The translations under genes and the position numbers were made by a program. Shown here piece by piece: positions 1 through 5,086 of a stretch of DNA of 6,388 nucleotides (the first letter of the stretch is position 1; each line of letters starts with the position of its first letter). Under the pieces are notes generated by a model. It was not told where the DNA came from, ran no database searches, and worked only from the letters and a program-made list of their open reading frames with translations. Location: contig QMMS01000257.1 in the NCBI GenBank assembly GCA_003647375.1, forward strand, positions 1 to 6,388. The letters run 5' to 3'. This DNA is from Deltaproteobacteria bacterium (lineage in GTDB: Bacteria; Desulfobacterota; Desulfobacteria; Desulfobacterales; B30-G6).

Positions 1-2
1 AG

Positions 3-296
3 TTTCAGGAATCAGATTTTGCTCTTCTTGATAGTGATCGAGCACTATTTGACTGGTCCTGTAAACAAACTTATATCGCGCTGGGTAACCTGTTGACATC
101 CGCTGCGATGATCGGAATAGACAGCTGTCCGATAGAGGGTTTTCAAAAAAAGGAAGTAGAGGAAGTTCTGGCCTCATCCTGCAACATAGATTTAGAGAAA
201 TACGGCATCTCCTATATGGTGACTTTTGGCTATCGAATAAACCCACCGAAAACAAAAACCAGACAAGCGGCCAAAGACATCTTCCACTGGATTTAA
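3..296 (+). CDS. Nitroreductase-family FMN oxidoreductase, C-terminal part (5' end outside window)
   Basis: An open frame runs in from the left edge of the window to a TAA stop and gives the last 97 residues of a protein. The segment QTYIALGNLL...MIGIDSCPIEGF, followed by a C-terminal GYRINPPKTKTR and a terminal W-I, is the typical end of the nitroreductase (NfsB/YdgI-like) family. These are FMN-dependent, cytosolic NAD(P)H oxidoreductases of about 200-220 residues acting on nitroaromatics, quinones or similar acceptors. The FMN-binding N-terminal half lies upstream of the window, so the start and promoter cannot be judged. A TTG inside the frame at 93 is not a credible start because family-like sequence continues upstream of it. 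The gene converges with the methyltransferase on the opposite strand. The family is clear, the substrate is not. Confidence 0.88.
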   Translation, partial: FQESDFALLDSDRALFDWSCKQTYIALGNLLTSAAMIGIDSCPIEGFQKKEVEEVLASSCNIDLEKYGISYMVTFGYRINPPKTKTRQAAKDIFHWI

Positions 297-344
297 CGGT
301 CCTGACCTGTACTTGAATTGACGGAATCAGCAACTACCGGCAGT

Positions 345-376
345 AAAAAGCAGCGCGAGGAACGAGCGGCATTTTT
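345..376. terminator. Possible bidirectional terminator between convergent genes
   Basis: AAAAAGC-A-GC (345-354) can pair with GC-G-GC-A-TTTTT (366-376) across an 11-nt loop. There is one internal mismatch and one bulged A. The flanking A-run and T-run would give a U-tract in either direction, which suits its place between two converging genes. The GC part of the stem is short and imperfect, so this is tentative. A second small hairpin, ATGGCT/AGCCAT at 398-414, places the methyltransferase stop codon in its loop but has no T-tract. Confidence 0.35.
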
Positions 377-403
377 TCCTGTCCGAGTGTGATTGTTATG
401 GCT

Positions 404-1159
404 TTAATAGCCATGTTTTCTTGCAATATATACGCCATAGCTATAATGCTCTTTAAACTTCTCGTAAAGAGCAATTTCTTTCTTTTCAGCCGCTACTATT
501 GCCTGAGCATTTTCGCTATTTGCATTCCGAGCGAGGAATTCGGCAAAACTGTTTTGCATTGGCCTATAATAGTTATCTAACCAGCAATGCTCTTGTAAAA
601 CAAAATACGCGACTGGAGAATACCCACTATTTTCCAAAACACTAATCTTTGAAGAGGCCGTACTTATTTCCGAGTATTCAGCAGTCCAATATTCTTGAAT
701 TTCAAGTGGGCGATCATTAGTTGTCCATGTGATTTCTGACACAACAAGCAATCCGCCAGGTTTCAAAAAACGCCTCCAGCCATTTATTCCATTTTTGAAA
801 CCCATATTGTATATAGCACCCTCAGACCAGATAACATCATATTCCTCATTATCAAATTGCAGGTTATCCATTGAACATACAAGAGGATCTATTTTTTTAG
901 TTAAGCCATCGTTTTCGGCGTTTACTTTAAGCACATCGACAAAATCCGACAAAAAATCTACAGCAGTGATTTGGGCATTTAATGAGCGGGCAAGCAATAG
1001 AGTAGAAGAACCTGTACCGCAGCCAATATCCGCAATCTTTAATGGTGTTGACGGATCTAGCATAGCTAAGTCGATTGCCCTTCTCGTTTCTGCATCCCCT
1101 CCAGGTCCTTGTCGCTTTGCTCTCTTATGCAGGTCTATTAAAAGTCGATAATCTTCCAT
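404..1159 (-). CDS. Class I SAM-dependent methyltransferase
   Basis: The 251-residue protein shows the order of motifs of a class I (Rossmann) methyltransferase. The glycine-rich SAM-binding motif I is IADIGCGTG at about residues 42-50. The acidic residue after strand 2 is in TAVDF (Asp68). The post-II region is EYDVIWSEGAIYNMG (106-120), and FLKPGGLLVVSE follows at 131-142. The enzyme is expected to be cytosolic and to transfer a methyl group to a small molecule; the substrate cannot be read from the sequence. I chose the ATG at 1159 because GGGGAGG (1169-1175) lies 9 nt upstream. Longer starts at 1177 and 1195 would encode part of the 102-nt repeat. The N-terminal EDYRLLIDLHKRAKRQGPGGDAETRRA resembles other family members I recall. 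The gene lies directly behind repeat copy 1, so its ribosome-binding site, and perhaps its promoter, belongs to the repeat. No neighbour suggests a pathway. Confidence 0.9.
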   Translation of the reverse strand: MEDYRLLIDLHKRAKRQGPGGDAETRRAIDLAMLDPSTPLKIADIGCGTGSSTLLLARSLNAQITAVDFLSDFVDVLKVNAENDGLTKKIDPLVCSMDNLQFDNEEYDVIWSEGAIYNMGFKNGINGWRRFLKPGGLLVVSEITWTTNDRPLEIQEYWTAEYSEISTASSKISVLENSGYSPVAYFVLQEHCWLDNYYRPMQNSFAEFLARNANSENAQAIVAAEKKEIALYEKFKEHYSYGVYIARKHGY

Positions 1160-1160
1160 T

Positions 1161-1262
1161 GAACCGATCCTCCCCATGATAACACAAAAATGCAACCTGG
1201 CTAAATTTACCGTTGGTGGTGATATGCTAAAAAACCTGTAAACATCGCTGAATAGAGATAAG
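1161..1262 (-). repeat. 102-nt direct repeat, copy 1 (leader of the methyltransferase gene)
   Basis: This segment matches 2227-2328 without gaps; by eye about 84 of 102 positions agree. Conservation is concentrated in two blocks of roughly 25 identical bases each: one at the end nearest the methyltransferase (1161-1185) and one further upstream (1215-1240). The bases between and beyond them vary. Read on the minus strand, the proximal block holds a TGTTATCAT extended -10-like element followed at once by GGGGAGGATCGG, which supplies the methyltransferase Shine-Dalgarno sequence. If the -10 were used, transcription would start inside that Shine-Dalgarno sequence, so the promoter reading is uncertain. 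Block-wise conservation suggests a functional leader or recombination site rather than a recent duplication. Confidence 0.85.
1169..1175 (-). promoter_or_regulatory. Ribosome binding site that sets the methyltransferase start
   Basis: GGGGAGG on the minus strand lies 9 nt before the ATG at 1159. It supports that start over the two in-frame ATGs further upstream. It lies inside the conserved block of repeat copy 1. Confidence 0.7.
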
Positions 1263-1324
1263 TAGGAGGCATCAGTAACGGGCTCTTATCCAGCAGATCT
1301 ATTTTTCCTTCACGGGGTATATCT

Positions 1325-1807
1325 TCAGCTAAGAACAGACATGCCCCCTGGCTGGTCTGAAAATATTGGCAACATGGCGCTTTTGCATTCCATGAGATTC
1401 GATAAGGTCAGACCAAAGACACGCTGGCTAAAACCTGGGACCCATACCCTTGAATACAGCCGACAGAGGCGTTTGTCTCCTTCTTTCTTTACGGGGACGG
1501 GATCGATTGCCACATCATAGCGAGATGCCACTCGAAGGAATTTTTCGTGTTCCTTTTGCCAAACCTTTGAGTCAATATCTATGACCAGCCAAAATCTGAT
1601 GAAATGTTCACCCGATGGTGCCGAACAGTATAACCGTTCTTCCTCAGAATGATTCCTGAAATCCACAACAAATACCCCATTCCAGTCACCATTGTGGAGA
1701 AATTCATCTGTTTCGGCTCGAAAATCATGTGCGACACATGCAAAATCCAGTATTTGGTTTCTTATTGCTTCTAAATCAGATTTTCCAGGTATGCTTCGCT
1801 TTTTCAT
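1325..1807 (-). CDS. Uncharacterised 160-aa protein (possibly YbjN/CesT-like)
   Basis: I do not recognise this protein with certainty. It is 160 residues, starts at ATG 1807 with a modest AGGG 6 nt upstream, and ends at TGA. It has no signal peptide or membrane segment, so it is probably cytosolic. It is rich in aromatic and charged residues. The middle reads as alternating strands (HFIRFWLVIDID, about residues 68-79), followed by a helical QKEHEKFLRVASRYD and then RLCRLYSRVWVPGFSQRVFGLTLSNLMECK (about 112-141). A strand-rich core followed by a helix ending in N-L-x-E-C resembles in outline the YbjN/type III chaperone-like fold, but that is a loose impression. The gene is the only one between the two copies of the 102-nt repeat. 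It is preceded by a long AT-rich stretch, with an inverted repeat 32 nt upstream of the start. Function unknown. Confidence 0.75.
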   Translation of the reverse strand: MKKRSIPGKSDLEAIRNQILDFACVAHDFRAETDEFLHNGDWNGVFVVDFRNHSEEERLYCSAPSGEHFIRFWLVIDIDSKVWQKEHEKFLRVASRYDVAIDPVPVKKEGDKRLCRLYSRVWVPGFSQRVFGLTLSNLMECKSAMLPIFSDQPGGMSVLS

Positions 1808-1838
1808 TGTGAAACCCTATCAATGTAAGATTTGATCT

Positions 1839-1860
1839 GATGTGATAATAATCGCACATC
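1839..1860. promoter_or_regulatory. Inverted repeat upstream of the 160-aa gene (operator-like)
   Basis: GATGTG (1839-1844) and CACATC (1855-1860) form a perfect 6-bp inverted repeat separated by 10 AT-rich bases, 32 nt before the start of the 160-aa gene. The half-site recurs as CTGATGTG about 40 nt further upstream. Position and spacing suit a dimeric regulator acting on this gene's promoter. No cognate regulator is visible in the window. Confidence 0.3.
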
Positions 1861-1928
1861 GGTAATTTATTGGGTGCCTGATATGTACTGATGTGTTGAT
1901 ATCTGTAATTGGAGCTCAGTCGCAATAA

Positions 1929-1957
1929 TTGATTATTTTTTTCGAACTTTTTATAGA
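1929..1957 (+). promoter_or_regulatory. Candidate sigma-70 promoter, + strand
   Basis: TTGATT and TATAGA are separated by exactly 17 bases in a very AT-rich context. GAGGAA follows near 1983 and ATGs follow at 1994 and 2002. The first ATG gives a 2-residue frame and the second a 25-residue frame, so there is no clear gene for it to serve. AT-rich DNA yields such matches by chance. Confidence 0.25.
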
Positions 1958-2117
1958 ATTTGTTCCTTAATAGGTCATGCTTGAGGAAGTTATATGAAAA
2001 AATGAAGCCTGCCGTGCGGCGCTATTGGGTCGCGGATCTCATACAGTTGCATGGAATTGCTAACACCGGGTTTACGTAATCTCATACGTTCTCAAATGGA
2101 GATAATGCCCAGTTTTG

Positions 2118-2135
2118 CAGGTTTTGAAATACCTG
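2118..2135. promoter_or_regulatory. Near-perfect 18-bp palindrome
   Basis: CAGGTTTTGAAATACCTG has matching CAGGT/ACCTG arms and partial symmetry in the centre (7 of 9 base pairs). It looks like an operator half-site pair. No regulator or target gene can be assigned. Confidence 0.3.
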
Positions 2136-2143
2136 TGATTTCT

Positions 2144-2177
2144 CGGCATATCTGGCATGGGAAGGCCCGATATGCCG
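2144..2177. repeat. 9-bp inverted repeat with hairpin potential
   Basis: CGGCATATC (2144-2152) and GATATGCCG (2169-2177) are perfect inverted copies around a 16-nt centre. The centre can add a GGC/GCC extension. It lies 50 bases before repeat copy 2. No T-tract follows, so it is not an obvious terminator. Confidence 0.5.
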
Positions 2178-2226
2178 GTACAGATATCATTATTCTGACA
2201 AATTTGCAAAAAGGGGAAAATCAGCA

Positions 2227-2328
2227 GAACCGATCCTCCCCATGATAACACGAAAACACAACTTGGCTTAAAATGGCTACGGTGGTGATATGCTAAAAAA
2301 CCTGTAGACATCACTTATTTGCGATAAG
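2227..2328 (-). repeat. 102-nt direct repeat, copy 2 (no gene attached)
   Basis: This is the ungapped counterpart of 1161-1262, with the same two conserved blocks at 2227-2251 and 2281-2306. Here the GGGGAGG ribosome-binding block is not followed by a start codon at normal distance. Instead the minus strand continues into TCCCC followed by five Ts, so GGGGA...TCCCC-TTTTT could fold as a weak terminator. An in-frame ATG inside the block would give only a 17-residue peptide beginning MGRIGS, the same six residues encoded in copy 1. The copy lies immediately behind the terminator of the IHF unit. Confidence 0.85.
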
Positions 2329-2337
2329 TTGGCTATC

Positions 2338-2371
2338 AAAGAAAGAGCAGGGCCATAATTGACCCCTGCTC
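2338..2371 (-). terminator. Intrinsic terminator of the IHF unit
   Basis: On the minus strand GAGCAGGG (2371-2364) and CCCTGCTC (2352-2345) form a perfect 8-bp stem with an 11-nt loop, followed directly by TTTCTTT (2344-2338). It lies 72 nt after the stop of the DRR-repeat gene and closes the ihf-zinc ribbon-DRR transcription unit before repeat copy 2. Confidence 0.85.
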
Positions 2372-2443
2372 ATGATCTTTATATGTGGTTGTTCTATTGG
2401 TTCTGAAGCCGATGTCTGTCTTACACGGATTTTCGACCCCTGG

Positions 2444-2581
2444 TTAATCTTTATCTCTCCTGTCGTTGGCACTTCGTCGGTATTTGATAGCCCTCTTTTC
2501 TGGACCACTGTATGAAGAGGCGCCGCCACTTCTTCTATCTTTATTGACCCGGCGATCTTTGCCGTTTCGTTTGTTAACCAT
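2444..2581 (-). CDS. 45-aa basic DRR-repeat small protein
   Basis: This short frame starts at ATG 2581 with AGAGG 6 nt upstream and ends at TAA. The protein is very basic and built from a recurring D-R-R element: GKDRR at residues 7-11, NKDRR at 13-17, PEKR at 27-30, KYRR at 33-36 and NDRR at 39-42. The first two are spaced six residues apart. There is no membrane segment or signal peptide. I associate such (G/N)KDRR repeats with small hypothetical proteins of Desulfobacterota, but no function is known to me. The arginine/lysine content and the neighbouring IHF gene suggest nucleic-acid or ribosome association, which is inference. It is the third gene after ihf and the zinc-ribbon gene, 91 nt behind the latter, and a strong terminator follows. 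The periodic residue pattern and good ribosome-binding site argue against a chance frame. Confidence 0.75.
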   Translation of the reverse strand: MVNKRNGKDRRVNKDRRSGGASSYSGPEKRAIKYRRSANDRRDKD

Positions 2582-2672
2582 TATAGACCTCTGAATATTA
2601 TTTCGTTTACTACAAAGTTAGGCTTCCTTTTTCCTTTTTTAGAATATCACCGAGCCACTGATCTAACAGTTT

Positions 2673-2792
2673 TTAATAGACAACACTATCGGTATCCCTA
2701 TTACAACGTCTGCACAGGACAATTGATTTTTCGCTTCGTTTAATAACGTCTGCTTTGCTACCACAAAAAATACAAAGAATTTGTTTAGCCAC
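2673..2792 (-). CDS. 39-aa zinc-ribbon small protein overlapping the IHF gene
   Basis: A GTG start at 2792 lies inside the last codons of the IHF gene, with AGAGG 7 nt upstream, and the frame ends at TAA. The product contains two cysteine pairs: Cys7-x2-Cys10 (CIFC) and Cys27-x2-Cys30 (CRRC), separated by 16 residues. This is the layout of a zinc ribbon that binds one Zn(II) through four thiolates. Sequence between and after the knuckles is basic. Zinc ribbons of this size are usually nucleic-acid- or protein-binding accessory domains. The 8-nt overlap with ihf implies translational coupling. After the stop, the same frame stays open for 20 further codons encoding KLLDQWLGDILKKEKG, which reads like plausible protein. 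The family's true C-terminus may have been cut short by a nonsense change, or the match may be chance. Partner and role are unknown. Confidence 0.75.
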   Translation of the reverse strand: MAKQILCIFCGSKADVIKRSEKSIVLCRRCNRDTDSVVY

Positions 2793-3069
2793 CGTTGATC
2801 CTCTTTCTCAATTTTCCAGAACACTTAAAGGTAACAACCTTTCTGGATGACAGCATCATATCTTCTCCGGTTGCTGGGTTTTTTCCCCTTCGTTTTCTCT
2901 TCTCATTGACACAGAATTTTCCGAACCCGCTTATCAGGACATCTTCACCGGACTCAAGGTTGGCTTTTATGATTTCCAGGATATATTTGGTTGCATCCCT
3001 GGCTTTCTTGCGCTTAAAATCGAGATCTTCAGCGATTTTTTCAACAATGTCTGCTTTTGTGAGCGCCAT
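2785..3069 (-). CDS. ihfA: IHF/HU-family DNA-bending protein, IHF alpha-like
   Basis: The 94-residue protein starts MALTKADIVEKIAEDL, typical of the family. Two N-terminal dimerisation helices are followed by SGFGKF (47-52) and the DNA-binding beta arm. The arm carries GKNPATG (62-68), with Pro65 in the position of the proline that intercalates into the minor groove. The tail VVTFKCSGKLRKRI resembles IHF alpha (VVTFRPGQKLKSRV) more than HU or IHF beta. A basic KRKRR precedes the arm, and Cys53 and Cys83 are unusual. As a heterodimer with IHF beta, or as a homodimer, it would bend DNA and act as an architectural factor in transcription and recombination. I chose ATG 3069 because GAGG lies 6 nt upstream; the ATG at 3090 would add 7 residues foreign to the family. 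It heads a three-gene unit and has a sigma-54 type promoter upstream. No IHF beta gene is in the window, so paralogue assignment is tentative. Confidence 0.93.
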   Translation of the reverse strand: MALTKADIVEKIAEDLDFKRKKARDATKYILEIIKANLESGEDVLISGFGKFCVNEKRKRRGKNPATGEDMMLSSRKVVTFKCSGKLRKRINGG

Positions 3070-3116
3070 TTGAAACCTCATATATTTCATAAGCTAATAT
3101 TTATGAATAAGTTTAA

Positions 3117-3131
3117 GCAATTATGGTGCCA
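3117..3131 (-). promoter_or_regulatory. Sigma-54 (-24/-12) promoter for the IHF unit
   Basis: The minus strand reads TGGCACCATAATTGC, which has TGGCAC and TTGC with the GG and GC dinucleotides exactly 10 bases apart, the defining spacing of RpoN promoters. A start about 12 nt downstream (near 3105) would leave a leader of about 36 nt before the ihf ATG, with the ribosome-binding site inside it. No well-spaced sigma-70 promoter was seen closer to the gene. An enhancer-binding activator would be required; its site should lie at higher coordinates, in the long region beyond 3131, but I could not pick out a specific palindrome. Confidence 0.6.
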
Positions 3132-3909
3132 CATGCGCTAAGCTAAAAAAACCACAAAATACGGATATATGAATTAAAATTAACGCAATAGATAGTGAGC
3201 GTATATGGTATTTAATACACATTTCATTGATTATGGCGGTGAAGTGTGAATTTTATTTCATACGCAGTTGGTATTAGTCGGCGGGGTTGAGTGGCGGCAT
3301 CCCTTTAAGAAGGGTAGGTTTTTGCCTGTTTTTCCGGAATAAATCAGGCTTTCAAAATGATGGTATCACATTTATTTCAATGCTCCCATACATGGGGATA
3401 TCGTTGAAACATAGAATCCTTTGTTAACATGCCGGAACTAAACGGCTATCATTTATCATCAAACTGCGAGGCCAGGATGTAACTAAAGCTGAATGCAAAA
3501 TCGACGGATAGTATTATTATTGGGAACAGTCAAATGAAATGCGATCAATTCTGGATAGGATCAAACTGTGATACGAGATGTTGGAGAAAAAATTTTCACT
3601 GAGACATCAAATTCAAAACATGAACTCTGAATTATCCCCCAAGGTATGGACCTTTAGGTTAACGAATCCAGCCATCGTTTATTAGCCGCTCCAGCCACAT
3701 TTTGACTTCGAACGGATTATGTCATCTGTCTGTTTTCAATGATATTTAATCTTGGGCAATAACTGAAACCTTAGTAATCTTCTGTTTTTGGATGGGCAGA
3801 TAAATGGATTGAAAAAATAAGGATATTGTTATAGTCAAGCATGTATCCCCACGCAAAAAATCAAACAATGACAATCAAACCCGTATACCTTGATCAGGAG
3901 GTGGAATGA
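3132..3909. other. Long intergenic region upstream of both the IHF unit and the dehydrogenase operon
   Basis: Nearly 780 bases separate two divergently transcribed units. No frame with a convincing start, ribosome-binding site and family resemblance was found on either strand. It may hold upstream activator sites for the -24/-12 promoter and the promoter of the dehydrogenase operon. A short minus-strand frame at 3659-3721 ends in protein-like text (PFEVKMWLERLINDGWIR) but has a stop just upstream, so it may be decayed coding sequence or chance. Small hairpins occur at 3301-3349. A weak -35/-10-like pair with 15-nt spacing lies about 70-90 nt before the first dehydrogenase gene. I see no RNA gene or riboswitch I can name. 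Confidence 0.5.
3301..3349. repeat. Two adjacent small hairpins
   Basis: CCCTT-TAAG-AAGGG (3301-3314) is followed by a T-rich TAGGTTTTTGCC. Then GCCTG (3324-3328) and CAGGC (3345-3349) flank a T-rich/A-rich centre around CCGG. The first could be a weak + strand terminator, but no upstream + gene needs one. The function is unknown. Confidence 0.35.
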
Positions 3910-5073
3910 ATGGATTTTGAATTCGCGCCGCAGGAACAAGCAGTCTTAAAGGAGGTGCGGGCTTTTCTCAAGTCGGAAATCACCCCCGAGTTAAAGGCCG
4001 AATCTTTAGCAATCGGTTACTGCTATGGGGGCGAATTGGGCAGAAAATTCGTGCACAAATTTGCTGCCAACAGGTGGCTCGTACCCAATTGGCCGGAAAA
4101 ATATGGCGGCATGGGTGCTTCCGCCATGCTGACCTTTGCGATTAAGGAAGAGCTGGCCTATACCATGCCGCTCATTTTTGTGGCCGCCCACATGGCCGGT
4201 CCCACCATTTTGCACTTTGGCAGCGAAGAGATAAAAAAAGAATGGCTGCTGCCCATTGCCCGGGGAGAAGTGGAATTTGCCCTAGGCTATACCGAACCCT
4301 GGGCTGGTTCCGATCTATCTGCCTTGAAGATCGATGCTGTGGACCAGAGCGATCACTTCCTGCTCAACGGGCAGAAGACCTTTAACACCCATACCCATGT
4401 GGCCGACTACCACTGGCTGGCAACCATTACCGACCCGGATGCAAAAAGATACCAGAATATGTCCATGATGATTGTGGATCTAAAAACACCGGGCATTACC
4501 ATCCGTCCCATGATCACCATGGCCGGTTGGCAAACCAACGAGGTGTTCTACGATAACGTCAAGGTGCCCAAAAAATGCCTGGTGGGCGATTTAAACCAAG
4601 GCTTTTACTATCTTATGGCCGCACTCGACTACGAACGCATGTTCCCCTTGGGCCACTATCGCCGATTGTTTGACGAAATCGTGCAATATACAAGGGATAC
4701 CCAGGTTAATGGCCAACCCCTGTCTAGGGATCCTCTTATTCGCCAGAAAATGGCCCAGTTGTCCATCGAACTGGAAGCCAACAAGCTTATCTTCTTTCGC
4801 CTGGCCCATATTATCGACAAAGGCAAAATCCCCAACTATGAAACCTCCATGCAGAAGCTGTTTGCCACGGAACTGGCCCAGAAAATTGCCAACACCGGCA
4901 TGGACGTGCTGGGGCTATACGCGCAGTTGAAAAAAGGGTCACAGCACGCGGCCTTGCAGGGGCAGATCGAGCACCACTACCGCTGGAGTGTGGTGGAAAC
5001 TATCTACGCCGGAACATCCGAGATCCAGCGAAACATTATGGCCTTGCGGGGACTCAAACTGCCTTCGAAGTAA
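3910..5073 (+). CDS. Acyl-CoA dehydrogenase, candidate catalytic (large) subunit
   Basis: The 387-residue protein has the usual acyl-CoA dehydrogenase layout: N-terminal helices, a beta domain and a C-terminal helical bundle. It would oxidise an acyl-CoA to the enoyl-CoA in the cytosol, passing electrons to ETF. YTEPWAGSDLSALK (127-140) is the flavin/substrate-proximal signature of the beta domain. The classical catalytic Glu of the YEGT motif is replaced by Ala in IYAGTSEIQRNIMALRG (A367). A Glu is present in LDYERMF (E242), matching the alternative catalytic position of isovaleryl-CoA and long-chain dehydrogenases. The RxQFG FAD-phosphate motif is missing; YTRDTQVNGQP stands there instead. 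This combination is typical of one partner of a heteromeric dehydrogenase. ATG 3910 follows AGGAGG (3896-3901) by 8 nt. It is 13 nt from the next gene and surely co-transcribed with it. Substrate unknown: a dicarboxylic, alicyclic, aromatic or steroid side-chain CoA is possible. Confidence 0.93.
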   Translation: MDFEFAPQEQAVLKEVRAFLKSEITPELKAESLAIGYCYGGELGRKFVHKFAANRWLVPNWPEKYGGMGASAMLTFAIKEELAYTMPLIFVAAHMAGPTILHFGSEEIKKEWLLPIARGEVEFALGYTEPWAGSDLSALKIDAVDQSDHFLLNGQKTFNTHTHVADYHWLATITDPDAKRYQNMSMMIVDLKTPGITIRPMITMAGWQTNEVFYDNVKVPKKCLVGDLNQGFYYLMAALDYERMFPLGHYRRLFDEIVQYTRDTQVNGQPLSRDPLIRQKMAQLSIELEANKLIFFRLAHIIDKGKIPNYETSMQKLFATELAQKIANTGMDVLGLYAQLKKGSQHAALQGQIEHHYRWSVVETIYAGTSEIQRNIMALRGLKLPSK

Positions 5074-5086
5074 AGGAGCACAATCC

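Larger units (their letters stand above)
1808..2226. other. Gene-poor AT-rich intergenic stretch between the 160-aa gene and repeat copy 2
   Basis: About 420 bases lack a convincing gene. A 64-codon frame on + starting at 2051 has no ribosome-binding site, resembles nothing known to me and runs into repeat copy 2. A 25-codon frame at 2002-2079 on + follows a promoter-like site and GAGGAA, but the spacing to its ATG is long. Several inverted repeats occur (1839-1860, 2118-2135, 2144-2177). The stretch could be a remnant of lost genes or a regulatory region. No recognisable decayed methyltransferase was seen behind repeat copy 2. Confidence 0.5.

Noticed and set aside
291..400. Possible integron attC site between the nitroreductase and methyltransferase genes (ATTTAAC ... 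GTTATGG)
   Set aside because: The right-hand site does not fit GTTRRRY, the inner arms are not complementary, and the gene orientation is not that of a cassette array.
1160..1195. N-terminal extension of the methyltransferase to ATG 1195 or 1177
   Set aside because: It would translate the repeat, and GGGGAGG is ideally spaced for ATG 1159.
2051..2245. 64-codon frame on + strand
   Set aside because: It has no ribosome-binding site, no recognisable features, and runs into the noncoding part of repeat copy 2.
2072..2314. 80-codon frame on - strand through repeat copy 2
   Set aside because: Its start lies in the variable part of the repeat without a ribosome-binding site, and its composition is not protein-like.
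2311..2529. 72-codon frame on - strand
   Set aside because: It is a shadow of the DRR-repeat gene in another frame and runs through the terminator hairpin.
3070..3180. Third copy of the 102-nt repeat upstream of ihf (shared GGTTTTTTTAGC-like string)
   Set aside because: Only about a dozen A/T-rich bases match, and the two conserved blocks are absent.
3535..3603. 22-codon Cys-containing frame on + strand (begins MKCDQFW)
   Set aside because: It has only a weak GGGA ribosome-binding sequence and no resemblance to a known peptide family; likely chance.
4988..5086. N-terminal extension of the second dehydrogenase
   Set aside because: It overlaps the end of the first dehydrogenase gene, adds unrelated residues, and a good ribosome-binding site precedes ATG 5087.
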